A stretch of DNA of 64,000 nt from Armatimonadota bacterium (GTDB lineage: Bacteria; Armatimonadota; Fimbriimonadia; Fimbriimonadales; Fimbriimonadaceae). The notes under the pieces were generated by a model. The model had not been told where the DNA came from and made no database searches. It saw only the letters and a program-made list of their open reading frames with translations. The stretch spans positions 1 to 64,000 of the forward strand of contig JANYCU010000018.1 of assembly GCA_025360125.1 (NCBI GenBank), read 5' to 3'. A program made the translations under genes and the position numbers. Below, piece by piece: positions 1 through 6,636 of this stretch. Within the stretch, counting starts at the first letter, position 1; the number at the start of each line of letters is the position of its first letter.

Positions 1-2
1 CT

Positions 3-113
3 TCGCTGGAAACTTATATCCATGAAATCTACAACCAAGAAAGAATGCACTCGTCACTCGGCTACATCAGCCCACAACAATTCGAGTCGCGTCTAAACGG
101 AGAGACGCGATGA
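3..113 (+). CDS. IS3-family transposase OrfB, C-terminal end (partial)
   Basis: An open frame enters from the left edge and stops with TGA at 111-113. Its 36 residues include HSSLGYISPQQFE, the usual C-terminal signature of IS3-family (OrfB, rve integrase core) transposases, whose last part reads H(S/N)(S/A)LGYxSPxxF. The catalytic DDE residues lie outside the window, so whether the gene is intact cannot be judged. The AT-rich stretch just after the stop (about 114-140) may contain the right end of the IS, but without the left end this cannot be shown. Confidence 0.8.
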   Translation, partial: SLETYIHEIYNQERMHSSLGYISPQQFESRLNGETR

Positions 114-142
114 AGGTGTCCGAAATTTTCACCGCATTTCAA

Positions 143-197
143 GCCTGGGTCCCCTCCGAGGCTGGGAGGGGTGGCGCGTCGGTCAGCCCGAATTCTT
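143..197 (+). repeat. REP-like hairpin repeat, copy 1
   Basis: A 55-bp unit made of a CCTCC/GGAGG hairpin followed by GTGGCGCGTC and a CCCGA..TTCTT end. The same 55-bp unit occurs at 457-511 with about six differences. No open frame uses it. The 114-610 interval otherwise holds no gene that I can support. Confidence 0.6.
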
Positions 198-426
198 AGT
201 TATTTCTTGATCTGCGTGCCGGGTTTGATGATTCACCAATGTCCAACTCCCTATTCGCCTGACGAGGGGGCTGATTCCTTAACTAATAAGTAAGCCAACG
301 AGCGCCAGCGTCGACAATTCATCCGACCCTTGTGGCGAATCGAAGAGTTGCGAAGCAACCAGGTCGATTGAGCGTAGCGAATAAAATAACTGCTTCAATT
401 TCCAAATGGCCAGCGGCAAACGCCCT

Positions 427-546
427 AGTCCATTCCCTCATTTACGGTGCACAGTAGCCTGGCTCCCCTCCGAAGCTGGGAGGCGTGGCGCGTCAGTCAT
501 CCCGACTTCTTGGGACTTGTTTGGCCGACGCGACGGGGTGGATGAT
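427..546 (+). repeat. Dispersed repeat with internal hairpin unit
   Basis: Bases 427-464 match 3493-3530 almost exactly (one difference seen), and GACGCGACGGGGTGGATGAT at 527-546 matches 3531-3550. The copy here has 62 extra bases (465-526) that contain most of the second REP-like hairpin unit (457-511). GCGCGTC inside the insert and GACGCG after it can pair, so the whole stretch can fold. It lies outside the transposon that follows. Confidence 0.6.
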
Positions 547-601
547 ATCCCAACTCCCTACAGCTAACAGCTTTCTAAATCTGTCCCCAACGCGATACCT
601 C

Positions 602-610
602 TTTTTGAAA
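602..610. repeat. Target-site duplication, left copy
   Basis: TTTTTGAAA, identical to 3359-3367, sits immediately outside the left inverted repeat. Rejoining the flanks gives ACCTC-TTTTTGAAA-GAGAGGT, so the element landed in the loop of a short ACCTCT/AGAGGT hairpin. Confidence 0.75.
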
Positions 611-633
611 GGCAGTTATATACTAGCCTAACC
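611..633 (+). repeat. Left terminal inverted repeat of the IS1595-type element
   Basis: Begins GGCAGTTATATACTA and ends TAACC; it pairs with 3336-3358 at 19 of 23 positions. The Shine-Dalgarno of the DUF4145 gene (AGGAGG at 636-641) begins 3 bp inside it, which places that gene within the element. Confidence 0.8.
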
Positions 634-646
634 AAAGGAGGTAAGA

Positions 647-1315
647 TTGAATCTAAGCACAATTCTTGAATCTAATCCACTTGGTATCCGATGGATTGAC
701 GATGGGATTTTGTATCGAAAGCCTATGGAATTTATTAGTTCTTGGAGCCATCGGGGGTTGTCTGCCTACCAATATGTATGTGGGCATTGCGGACTGCACA
801 ACGTTTCTATTGTAGGATTTGTTGCTACTCATCGAGTGATGTCAGGCCCGTCTAACTTAGACCGAGAGGCATATATTTACATTTGCTCAAATTGTTCGCG
901 CCCAACGCTCGTGGTACCAGATCAGCCTTATTCACCTAGACCTAAACCGGGTGACAATGTTCCTAATCTTCCAGAACCAGTCGCGAAGCTATATGACGAG
1001 ATCAGGGCGAGCATTCAAGCCGGGGCGTATACAGGTGCAATTCTTCTTGCTCGGACTCTCATAAACCACGTAGCGTTTGATCAGTGCGGAACAGAGGGAA
1101 CTTTCAAGAAGCAGATTGAGGCTCTTGACAAGGAACGACTTTTACCGAAAGGGTCAAAGGAATGGGTTGATGAAATGAAAGACATTGGAAACGAGGTCAC
1201 TCATGAATTGAAGATTTGCGATCCTGAGACAGCCGAACACGTGCTTTCGTTCACTCACATGCTGTTATCGTTGGTCTATGACTTCCCGAACCGTGTGCCC
1301 AAGCCACCGATTTAG
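647..1315 (+). CDS. DUF4145 domain protein (transposon cargo)
   Basis: A 222-residue protein, TTG start chosen because AGGAGG at 636-641 ends five bases before it. The N-terminal half has two CxxC-type pairs (CGHCGLH near 46-52 and CSNCS near 81-85), likely a zinc ribbon. The C-terminal half (about 100-210) matches the DUF4145 helical domain: YDEIRASIQAGAYTGAILL, then RTLINH, a MKDIGNEVTHE block and a closing helix. DUF4145 is placed in the HEPN-like superfamily and often occurs in restriction-associated and other defence proteins. RTLINH has the spacing of the HEPN R-x4-H motif, but the second residue is not the usual polar one, so RNase activity is only a possibility. It converges on the DUF2335 gene with a 4-bp gap. 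Confidence 0.75.
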   Translation: MNLSTILESNPLGIRWIDDGILYRKPMEFISSWSHRGLSAYQYVCGHCGLHNVSIVGFVATHRVMSGPSNLDREAYIYICSNCSRPTLVVPDQPYSPRPKPGDNVPNLPEPVAKLYDEIRASIQAGAYTGAILLARTLINHVAFDQCGTEGTFKKQIEALDKERLLPKGSKEWVDEMKDIGNEVTHELKICDPETAEHVLSFTHMLLSLVYDFPNRVPKPPI

Positions 1316-1319
1316 ATAC

Positions 1320-1868
1320 CTACTTCTTGACTGAACCGGAAACCGATTCAGTTGAATTAGTTTTTCTAGCTTTAGCCAATTCCTTTGCTGCTTCCCTGAT
1401 TTTTGCCTTTTCCTCGCGCTCGACTCTTTGAAGATCGCGCCCTTTGATGAAGGCAACCGCAAGAGAAACGATGGTACTTCCGCCAAGAACGCTCCCGACG
1501 ATTGTTTGTCCCATGTATCCGAGTACGACTGTGGCGATCATCGCGAAAGTACAAAGTATGAAGGCAAAGTACTGACCTTTTGCCCGGGTTGATATGTCCG
1601 AATTAAGATGCAACCCTTCGATTGATATTCGATGTGCTTGTTGCTTTTCGGCCATCGTCAGAATGCGGTCAGCAGCACCCGGCACTGCCGATTCAAGGGT
1701 ATTTATTGCCTCTGACGTGAGAACTCCGCTATGAACTTCTTGTTTGACGCTGAGCATTCTCAGGTCAACATTTGTCAGTGGTCCAGATACTTGCGTCGAG
1801 CGCAAAAGGTCATTTTCGGCTTTTAGTCGCTGGTTTTCTTTTGTGACCCTACTTGTGCGCCCGTTCAT
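1320..1868 (-). CDS. DUF2335 family membrane protein (transposon cargo)
   Basis: A 182-residue protein with an N-terminal coiled segment (TKENQRLKAENDLLR), then AADRILTMAEKQQAHR, two closely spaced membrane segments (about 105-150) and FIKGRD followed by a charged helical tail rich in KAKIREAAKELAKA. The MAEKQxxHR block, paired membrane helices and FIxGR ending are characteristic of DUF2335, a family without a known activity. It starts 3 bp after the stop of the 75-residue gene upstream, so the two are very probably co-transcribed. The tail is cytosolic if the N-terminus is cytosolic. Confidence 0.7.
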   Translation of the reverse strand: MNGRTSRVTKENQRLKAENDLLRSTQVSGPLTNVDLRMLSVKQEVHSGVLTSEAINTLESAVPGAADRILTMAEKQQAHRISIEGLHLNSDISTRAKGQYFAFILCTFAMIATVVLGYMGQTIVGSVLGGSTIVSLAVAFIKGRDLQRVEREEKAKIREAAKELAKARKTNSTESVSGSVKK

Positions 1869-1871
1869 GCC

Positions 1872-2099
1872 TTACATTTCTAGAGATGGTTGAGAATTGT
1901 TCGCGGACTCTAGTCTTGCCGCTGCGTTTAAATCCCGCAGTACCAATAACCAATCCAGAGCGGATCCTGTTAGGTCTGCATCGGCAGGAGTTAGCGACTG
2001 GTTGTATTCCGACATCCAACCACCAAGGTCAATCGCTCGACCATACCCTTCCAAGAACGTTGGCTGGGCGTAAAGACTGGTTGCGGCATCTGTACTCAT
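1872..2099 (-). CDS. Small hypothetical protein in transposon cargo
   Basis: A 75-residue frame starting MSTDAATSLYAQ and ending before the DUF2335 gene with only GGC between stop and next ATG. The frame is open to 2189, but the upstream part is cysteine-rich and unlike the rest. TATAAT lies about 8 bases before the ATG at 2097-2099, fitting a leaderless start; no Shine-Dalgarno is visible. The sequence is polar with a GWMSEYNQSL block and an LRDLNAAARLESA helix. I do not recognise the family. Support is the tight coupling to the next gene and a plausible start. Confidence 0.45.
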   Translation of the reverse strand: MSTDAATSLYAQPTFLEGYGRAIDLGGWMSEYNQSLTPADADLTGSALDWLLVLRDLNAAARLESANNSQPSLEM

Positions 2100-2201
2100 A
2101 TGGTAATTATACGCACGAGATTGCCCGCAGGTTAGGCTTACAAGTGATTTTCGAACGCAAAGCCAGCAATTAGGTACAAGGTTAATCATTTTCGAATAGG
2201 T

Positions 2202-2363
2202 TCAACTGCTCAATTTCCGTTTCCGGTCTTCCGCTTCGCGTCTTTCTATTTCCGACTTTGGAATCTTTAGAATCCGCTTTGCCGCGTCCTCGAACGTCTT
2301 GAACTCCTGAGTCTTTTTTACGGCCTCGTCGGGGTCTTGGGGGGACGTATTCCTTTTCGACAT
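2202..2363 (-). CDS. Small protein translationally coupled to the transposase
   Basis: A 53-residue basic protein whose ATG shares a base with the transposase stop (TAATG). The frame is open further upstream, but there it runs inside the transposase gene, so the coupled ATG is the better start. Visible features are an N-terminal MSKRNTS, then EFKTFEDAAKRILKIPKSEI and a charged tail ERREAEDRKRK. The pattern (F-D/E-hydrophobic, then ILxIPKSEI) resembles small uncharacterised proteins I recall beside ISXO2-like transposases in soil bacteria; this recollection is not verified. A helper of the transposase or an antitoxin-like protein are both possible. Confidence 0.6.
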   Translation of the reverse strand: MSKRNTSPQDPDEAVKKTQEFKTFEDAAKRILKIPKSEIERREAEDRKRKLSS

Positions 2364-3313
2364 TACATTGCTCCACAGGCGGATAACACCTTGCCTGTAA
2401 GTTGATTGTACGTTAGTCGGCACCCCGCGATTTGACTAAGAGCCTTTACGAATCTGCCACCGTCATTCTCTTTGCGGTGGTTGAACCGGAATACCTGCTC
2501 GACAACATATCGTTGCAAGTGGTAAGGCTCTACGCTGACATAGGTTCCTTTCAAGCCTCGCTTAAGTAGGCTCCAAAAGTTCTCGATTCCGTTAGTATGA
2601 ACGTTGTCTCGAACGTACTCAGTAGCATGATGGATGACGCTATGAGCGTAGTAGAAACCCATTTGCTGATAGCTACCATGATCGTCAGTGAACAGCTTTG
2701 CATGACCGTCAACGTGCTTTAGAATGTTCTTCGTTGCACTCTTTTGGTCTGCTCGCTCGATTACCTTCGCTTTAACCTTACCGCCTCGCTCTAACATTCC
2801 GAAAACAACCGCCTTGCCTGCCGATCCGCGCGAACCATATCTCTCATTTCTTGCCATTCGTTCTGCATCGTGCATGTTGCTTGCCTTACCGCCGATGTAT
2901 GTCTCGTCAACTTCAACCGTTCCCTTCAGGGTTTCAATGGTTCCGTTCTCAAGTGCGAGTCGGATTCTATGATTCATGAACCAAGCAGTCTTTTGAGTCA
3001 CTTTTAAGGCTCTAGCTAGTTCGCATGAACTGATACCGTTCTTTGCGTTAACAATGAGCCACAGGGCAATGAGCCACTTATCTAGGCCAATTGGTGATGA
3101 CTCGAATATCGTTCCGACCTTGACGCTGAATTGCTTCGAACATCCTTTACACTTCCAACGCTTTTGAGTTGCAAGGTAATAGTTCTCAGAGCAACCACAG
3201 ACAGGGCATCCAATGACCCCGTCAGACCATCTTAACTTAGTCAAATAATCGTGAGCCTTGTCTACCGAGTCGAACATTCGAGTTGCTTCAAGTAGTGATT
3301 CCGGTGTTTTCAT
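2363..3313 (-). CDS. IS1595 family (ISXO2-like) transposase
   Basis: A 316-residue protein that catalyses cut-and-paste movement of the surrounding element. The N-terminal zinc ribbon is visible as CPVCGCSENYYL and WKCKGCSKQF (about 37-61), followed by TIFESSPIGLDKWLIALWLI. The DDE_Tnp_IS1595 core follows: VEVDETYIGGK supplies the first acidic residue, FTDDHGSY the second, and NGIENFWSLLKRGLKGTY the third-residue region, with the usual FRFNHRK end. Length matches full family members, and no disruption is seen. It starts just inside the right inverted repeat and overlaps the next small gene at its stop. Confidence 0.93.
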   Translation of the reverse strand: MKTPESLLEATRMFDSVDKAHDYLTKLRWSDGVIGCPVCGCSENYYLATQKRWKCKGCSKQFSVKVGTIFESSPIGLDKWLIALWLIVNAKNGISSCELARALKVTQKTAWFMNHRIRLALENGTIETLKGTVEVDETYIGGKASNMHDAERMARNERYGSRGSAGKAVVFGMLERGGKVKAKVIERADQKSATKNILKHVDGHAKLFTDDHGSYQQMGFYYAHSVIHHATEYVRDNVHTNGIENFWSLLKRGLKGTYVSVEPYHLQRYVVEQVFRFNHRKENDGGRFVKALSQIAGCRLTYNQLTGKVLSACGAM

Positions 3314-3335
3314 GAATCTAGTATGCCACGATTTT

Positions 3336-3358
3336 GGTTAGTTAAGTATATAATTGCC
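3336..3358 (-). repeat. Right terminal inverted repeat of the IS1595-type element
   Basis: Reverse complement of the left repeat with four differences; reads GGTTAGTTAAGTATATAATT and ends GCC. It lies 22 bp upstream of the transposase start, so transposase promoter elements must overlap it; TATAAT within it could serve as a -10 on either strand. Confidence 0.8.
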
Positions 3359-3367
3359 TTTTTGAAA
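3359..3367. repeat. Target-site duplication, right copy
   Basis: TTTTTGAAA directly outside the right inverted repeat, identical to 602-610. Confidence 0.75.
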
Positions 3368-3381
3368 GAGAGGTCGGTGAG

Positions 3382-3409
3382 CGATTTCGATTGAATTTAA
3401 TCGAAATCG
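3382..3409. repeat. Perfect 11-bp palindrome near insertion site
   Basis: CGATTTCGATT (3382-3392) and AATCGAAATCG (3399-3409) are exact inverted repeats around a GAATTT loop. It stands 15 bp outside the transposon, so it belonged to the target locus. No gene adjoins it; it could be a binding site or a hairpin. Confidence 0.55.
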
Positions 3410-3492
3410 TGAGCGAACCGGGAGAGTAGTGACGGCCATTGGGATAGGATTCCCAACTCCCAACGCCAACGGCCAACAACCTGAAGCTTCTT

Positions 3493-3550
3493 AGTCCATT
3501 CCCTCATTTACGGTGCACGGTAGCCTGGCTGACGCGACGGGGTGGATGAT
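3493..3550 (+). repeat. Dispersed repeat, second copy lacking 62 bp
   Basis: Matches 427-464 and then 527-546 with the intervening 62 bases missing, so the hairpin-containing segment was gained or lost cleanly. It lies on the far side of the transposon from the first copy. Confidence 0.6.
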
Positions 3551-3645
3551 GTTCAGGCTTCCAAATCTCCCAACCCCCAACGGCAAACTGCAAACGCATT
3601 CTGCACCCATACGGCTTTGCCCTATCAACTTGAAACATCAGGAAC

Positions 3646-3782
3646 TTGACCCCGGAGGGGTCACAGATAATAGCCAGGCGGTCGCAGTGACAATGAGCCC
3701 TAGCGAAATTGGAACGAAGACCCCTGGAAAGGTCAGAGTAGTCCCACGTCCAAGGAGCTTTGCGACCCGGCGATTATCGCCG
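3646..3782. repeat. Solo REP-like element related to the RAYT unit
   Basis: Reads TTGACCCCGGAGGGGTCA, then ATAGCCAGGCGGTCGCAG, then GACCCCTGGAAAGGTC, and closes with the palindrome CGGCGATTATCGCCG (3768-3782). The first three modules appear in the same order beside the RAYT gene (42565-42677), and inverted at 43131-43250 and 47684-47788. No transposase accompanies this copy. Confidence 0.55.
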
Positions 3783-3809
3783 ATCCCTGCGACTGCCAAC
3801 TGACAACAG

Positions 3810-3858
3810 CCAACGACCAACGACCAACGACCAACGGCAAACGGCAAACGGCAAACGC
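3810..3858. repeat. Heptanucleotide tandem repeat (CCAACGA type)
   Basis: Seven consecutive 7-mers: three CCAACGA, one CCAACGG, two CAAACGG and CAAACGC. Looser copies of the same motif occur at 3450-3480 and 3570-3597. The array ends one base before the stop codon of the DUF2961 gene. Together with the repeats listed above, this accounts for most of the gene-free 3368-3859 interval. Confidence 0.65.
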
Positions 3859-3859
3859 C

Positions 3860-4966
3860 CTAATCCGTCCCCCTCGCCTTACACCTCAACCGATGCATAT
3901 CAACCGTCCCAAACTCTGGCTTCGGCTTCCGCGCCGCCCGGTCAGCCAAAGCCGGAAACGGCTTCGACGGCAACGTTTGATACCAATATGCCACGCTCGA
4001 CAAGTCAAGCGCTAAACAATTCGCATGCCCATGCTCAATGCTCGCCCGTAAACCTTTCTTAAACCGAATCGGGTCGTCAAAGTGAAACCGATAGACGTGC
4101 GTCCGTCCCAACCAGCCGTACCGCGCCGAATCATTGCCTTTGCCCGGAGCCCGCGCCGTTCCAAAGTAAGGGTGCATATAGATCTCGTCCGGACACCAAC
4201 TCTGGTTGAAATAATCTTCCGTTCCCGTTCCGTGGGCGGAGCCTGGCCAGGCTTCGCCATCGACCAAAAACATGTCGTCGCCCTCGCCGTACCAAATCGG
4301 AGTATCCGACTGGATGAAGTAATTCACCCCAACGTAATGCCCCCTCCCCGAAATATCGCAGAACACATAGTTGTTCTTGTCCGACTGATTTTTCTGAAAC
4401 TCGCCAAACACTTCCCACTCGTTTTCCTTGCCCGTCCCGTCCTCCGGAGTGGTCAATTCTTGGTTGTACCAAGCGTGAAAACAAGCGGTATCCGCAGGCA
4501 GCGACGGATGATTTTCGTAGTCAACGTAGTAGTAAAAATGCTTCACGTCCACGTCGGAATCGTTCTCCAAGGTAATCCGAGCATTCTTATGAAATGGCAT
4601 CGGGAAGTAACAAACTAATGATCGTCCTTCAACTGGGGTTGCTGCAAGTGGGAGCGTTTGGTACACATATCGCGTCCCCCATCCTTGCCCAAAGAATTCA
4701 CCAATCGGCGATTCCACGCTCGCGTGCTCCTGGTCATCCCAGTACATCCGCAAAATCAAGTTTCGTCGCGAGTCGGGATCGTCGTGGTGGAACGTGCACC
4801 AAATGTGGGTGACGATTCCGGGGTGGTCCATTTCGGCCAGGGTAACCGTTGTCCCGGCCGGAATCGGAATATTATCCGCATTCCCGCCGCTGCGGTCGTA
4901 ACTAGAAATTCGATGCGTCGTCGCATCGACGAGCTTGGCAATATTCGCCAAAGGACCTTGACTCAT
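3860..4966 (-). CDS. DUF2961 / GH172-like glycoside hydrolase
   Basis: A 368-residue protein with the DUF2961 fold: an IPAGTTVTLAEMDHPGIVTHIW start, SPIGEFFGQG, the ACFHAWYNQE block, and GTGTEDYFNQSW near 246-257. DUF2961 proteins include glycoside hydrolase family 172, some of which cut difructose or arabinofuranose-type linkages; the glutamate of GTEDYF (E250) is a candidate catalytic residue. No signal peptide is seen, so a cytoplasmic sugar substrate is likely; which sugar cannot be told. No Shine-Dalgarno precedes the ATG, but CATATT stands six bases before it, suggesting a leaderless mRNA. Confidence 0.8.
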   Translation of the reverse strand: MSQGPLANIAKLVDATTHRISSYDRSGGNADNIPIPAGTTVTLAEMDHPGIVTHIWCTFHHDDPDSRRNLILRMYWDDQEHASVESPIGEFFGQGWGTRYVYQTLPLAATPVEGRSLVCYFPMPFHKNARITLENDSDVDVKHFYYYVDYENHPSLPADTACFHAWYNQELTTPEDGTGKENEWEVFGEFQKNQSDKNNYVFCDISGRGHYVGVNYFIQSDTPIWYGEGDDMFLVDGEAWPGSAHGTGTEDYFNQSWCPDEIYMHPYFGTARAPGKGNDSARYGWLGRTHVYRFHFDDPIRFKKGLRASIEHGHANCLALDLSSVAYWYQTLPSKPFPALADRAARKPKPEFGTVDMHRLRCKARGTD

Positions 4967-5118
4967 TTCACGAATATGTTACTCTGCCGGAGCGAAGGCG
5001 TCCCGCCTGCATCTTGTTATAGCCCCCGGCCGAGTGGGTAGGGAAAGTTTTCAACCCCAATGCAGGGCCGGGTTATGGGTGGCTGACATAAAGTGCAAGG
5101 ATTGATAACGTGAGATCG

Positions 5119-6564
5119 CTACTTAGAAAGGTCAAGCATATAAACGCCAAAGTGTTCAGTCTCCTCAATCGGACTAACTTTGCCATTGAGCCCAGCCACT
5201 CGTGACCTTCGGGTGAAGATAACTCGCGCTGCTATCGGGTACTTCACGTCACGCAATCCATTTGGCTTTGTTGGACTTGACCTCAATGGCATGGACTTCA
5301 ATGCCTCAAGGTCATCCGTCTCAACCACTGTATGATTCAAATACATGATCAACGACGGCAAATCCGTCTCCTTCAAATCAGTTGTCCCCGTCCCAAGGTC
5401 CTTCTCCTGCCGACCTATCTTATAAAAAGCCTCGATCTCAGGATGCTTTCGCACCAGGGCTTGCGCTTCATTTTGCCCTGACTTCACAAAGGCGAAATTC
5501 TGAACTGGATTCAAAATCAAAAGCAAGAAAATACTAATCCCCATCATCATTTCTGGCTGCCAACGAATCTTCGGATCTTGACTCATGCGCTTCGCCGCAA
5601 GCATCGCCATTGGCGGAATTACTGGCAAAACATAATGCACCAGCTTCGCCCCGCTCAAAGAGAAGAACACAAATATGACAATCGCCCATGTCGCCAGAAA
5701 CCGAGAAAATGAATCGTCAACATTCTCGCGCGAAAACGCCTTCCGCTCAATCCATCCCCAAGGGCAAATGGCCAAAAGAACGATCGGAATATAAAGTGGC
5801 AATCCAATGATCCCGAGAGAGTGAGCCTTGTCGCCCCCCAAGAATCGACCGACATTCTGCTCGATCAAGAATTTCTGAATGAACACGTCGCCGTTGGCAA
5901 GGTAACAGGGAACATACCAACAAGCAATCGTCGATGCCAAAACCACCGTCCCGACCAGCCAATACCCCTTTAATTGAGCCCGAATACTGGGGTCTCGCCA
6001 CACCGCGATTCCGGCAACCAAAACGAAGAGTAACAACGCAACTGGACCCTTGGCAAGGACTCCGAGTCCGAGGCAAAAGGCGGTAAGGATTCGCCATCGA
6101 CGGTCACCAACTAGCGACTCGTAAAAGCTAAGAAATGCCGTTGTCAGGGCAAGGTTTAGGGCAGCGTCGGTCATCATGAGCCGACCGAGACCGAGGACCA
6201 ACACGCTCGAACCAAGGCAGAAAATTGCCGAAGATTGAGCCTCCGTGTCATACCGTCGACGGGCAAAAAACCCGCAGACGACGAATAGCCCAATCGTGCA
6301 TAGGACCGACGGCAATCGCGGTCCGAAATCCGGACCAAAAAGCATCATGCACGGCTTAGCAAGCCAGTACAGCAAAATCGGCTTCTCGAACCATGGCTCT
6401 CCGTTAAAAAACGGAGTGATCCACTCGTGGCGACGGTTCATCTCAGCGACTACCGCACCGTAAAAGCCCTCGTCAATATCGAAAAGGCCCGTCATCCACC
6501 ATCCGAAAAGCGGAAGGCAGGCGAAAAAAAGGGCCAATCCTGGTGATAGCCCTCGATTCCTCAT
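5119..6564 (-). CDS. Glycosyltransferase family 39 / PMT_2 membrane protein
   Basis: A 481-residue polytopic protein of the ArnT/PMT type, which transfers a sugar from a polyprenyl-phosphate donor at the outer face of the inner membrane. After the first membrane helix (FFACLPLFGWWMTGL) comes FDIDEGFYGAVVAEM, containing the acidic DE pair typical of GT39/GT83 catalytic loops, then FNGEPWFEKPILLYWL. About nine to ten further hydrophobic segments follow, with a short soluble C-terminus. The acceptor (lipid or protein) is unknown. The start has TAGACT seven bases upstream and no Shine-Dalgarno. It lies alone between unrelated genes. Confidence 0.85.
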   Translation of the reverse strand: MRNRGLSPGLALFFACLPLFGWWMTGLFDIDEGFYGAVVAEMNRRHEWITPFFNGEPWFEKPILLYWLAKPCMMLFGPDFGPRLPSVLCTIGLFVVCGFFARRRYDTEAQSSAIFCLGSSVLVLGLGRLMMTDAALNLALTTAFLSFYESLVGDRRWRILTAFCLGLGVLAKGPVALLLFVLVAGIAVWRDPSIRAQLKGYWLVGTVVLASTIACWYVPCYLANGDVFIQKFLIEQNVGRFLGGDKAHSLGIIGLPLYIPIVLLAICPWGWIERKAFSRENVDDSFSRFLATWAIVIFVFFSLSGAKLVHYVLPVIPPMAMLAAKRMSQDPKIRWQPEMMMGISIFLLLILNPVQNFAFVKSGQNEAQALVRKHPEIEAFYKIGRQEKDLGTGTTDLKETDLPSLIMYLNHTVVETDDLEALKSMPLRSSPTKPNGLRDVKYPIAARVIFTRRSRVAGLNGKVSPIEETEHFGVYMLDLSK

Positions 6565-6600
6565 AAATGACAGTCTACCGGGACAGGATTGCCCTCAAAC

Positions 6601-6628
6601 CCCTCTCCCGTCAAGAAACGGGAGAGGG
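6601..6628 (-). terminator. Hairpin downstream of the amidohydrolase pair
   Basis: CCCTCTCCCGT and ACGGGAGAGGG form an 11-bp perfect stem around a 6-base loop. On the minus strand it follows the stop of the 896-residue gene by 8 bp. The T-run after it is short (TTTG), so it may be an mRNA-end hairpin rather than a strong intrinsic terminator. Confidence 0.45.
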
Positions 6629-6636
6629 AGAACAGC

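Larger units (their letters stand above)
611..3358. mobile_element. IS1595-family transposon with four extra genes
   Basis: The unit is bounded by imperfect 23-bp inverted repeats (611-633 and 3336-3358) that start GGCA and share TTATATACT and the terminal TAACC; 19 of 23 positions agree. TTTTTGAAA lies directly outside both ends (602-610 and 3359-3367), as expected of a target duplication; IS1595 elements normally give 8 bp, and the T run leaves the exact boundary ambiguous by a base. Inside, an ISXO2/IS1595 transposase and three small genes read leftwards, and a DUF4145 gene starts right behind the left repeat and reads rightwards. Typical ISXO2-like elements are near 1 kb with only the transposase; IS1595-family members with passenger genes are known. 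The intact ends and duplication argue for recent insertion. Confidence 0.85.

Noticed and set aside
1853-2173. Open frame of 106 codons on the plus strand
   Set aside because: It is antisense to the small coupled cargo genes and has no recognisable start site or domain.
3513-3847. Overlapping frames across the repeat-rich gap
   Set aside because: They translate REP-like and heptamer repeats and lack Shine-Dalgarno sites.
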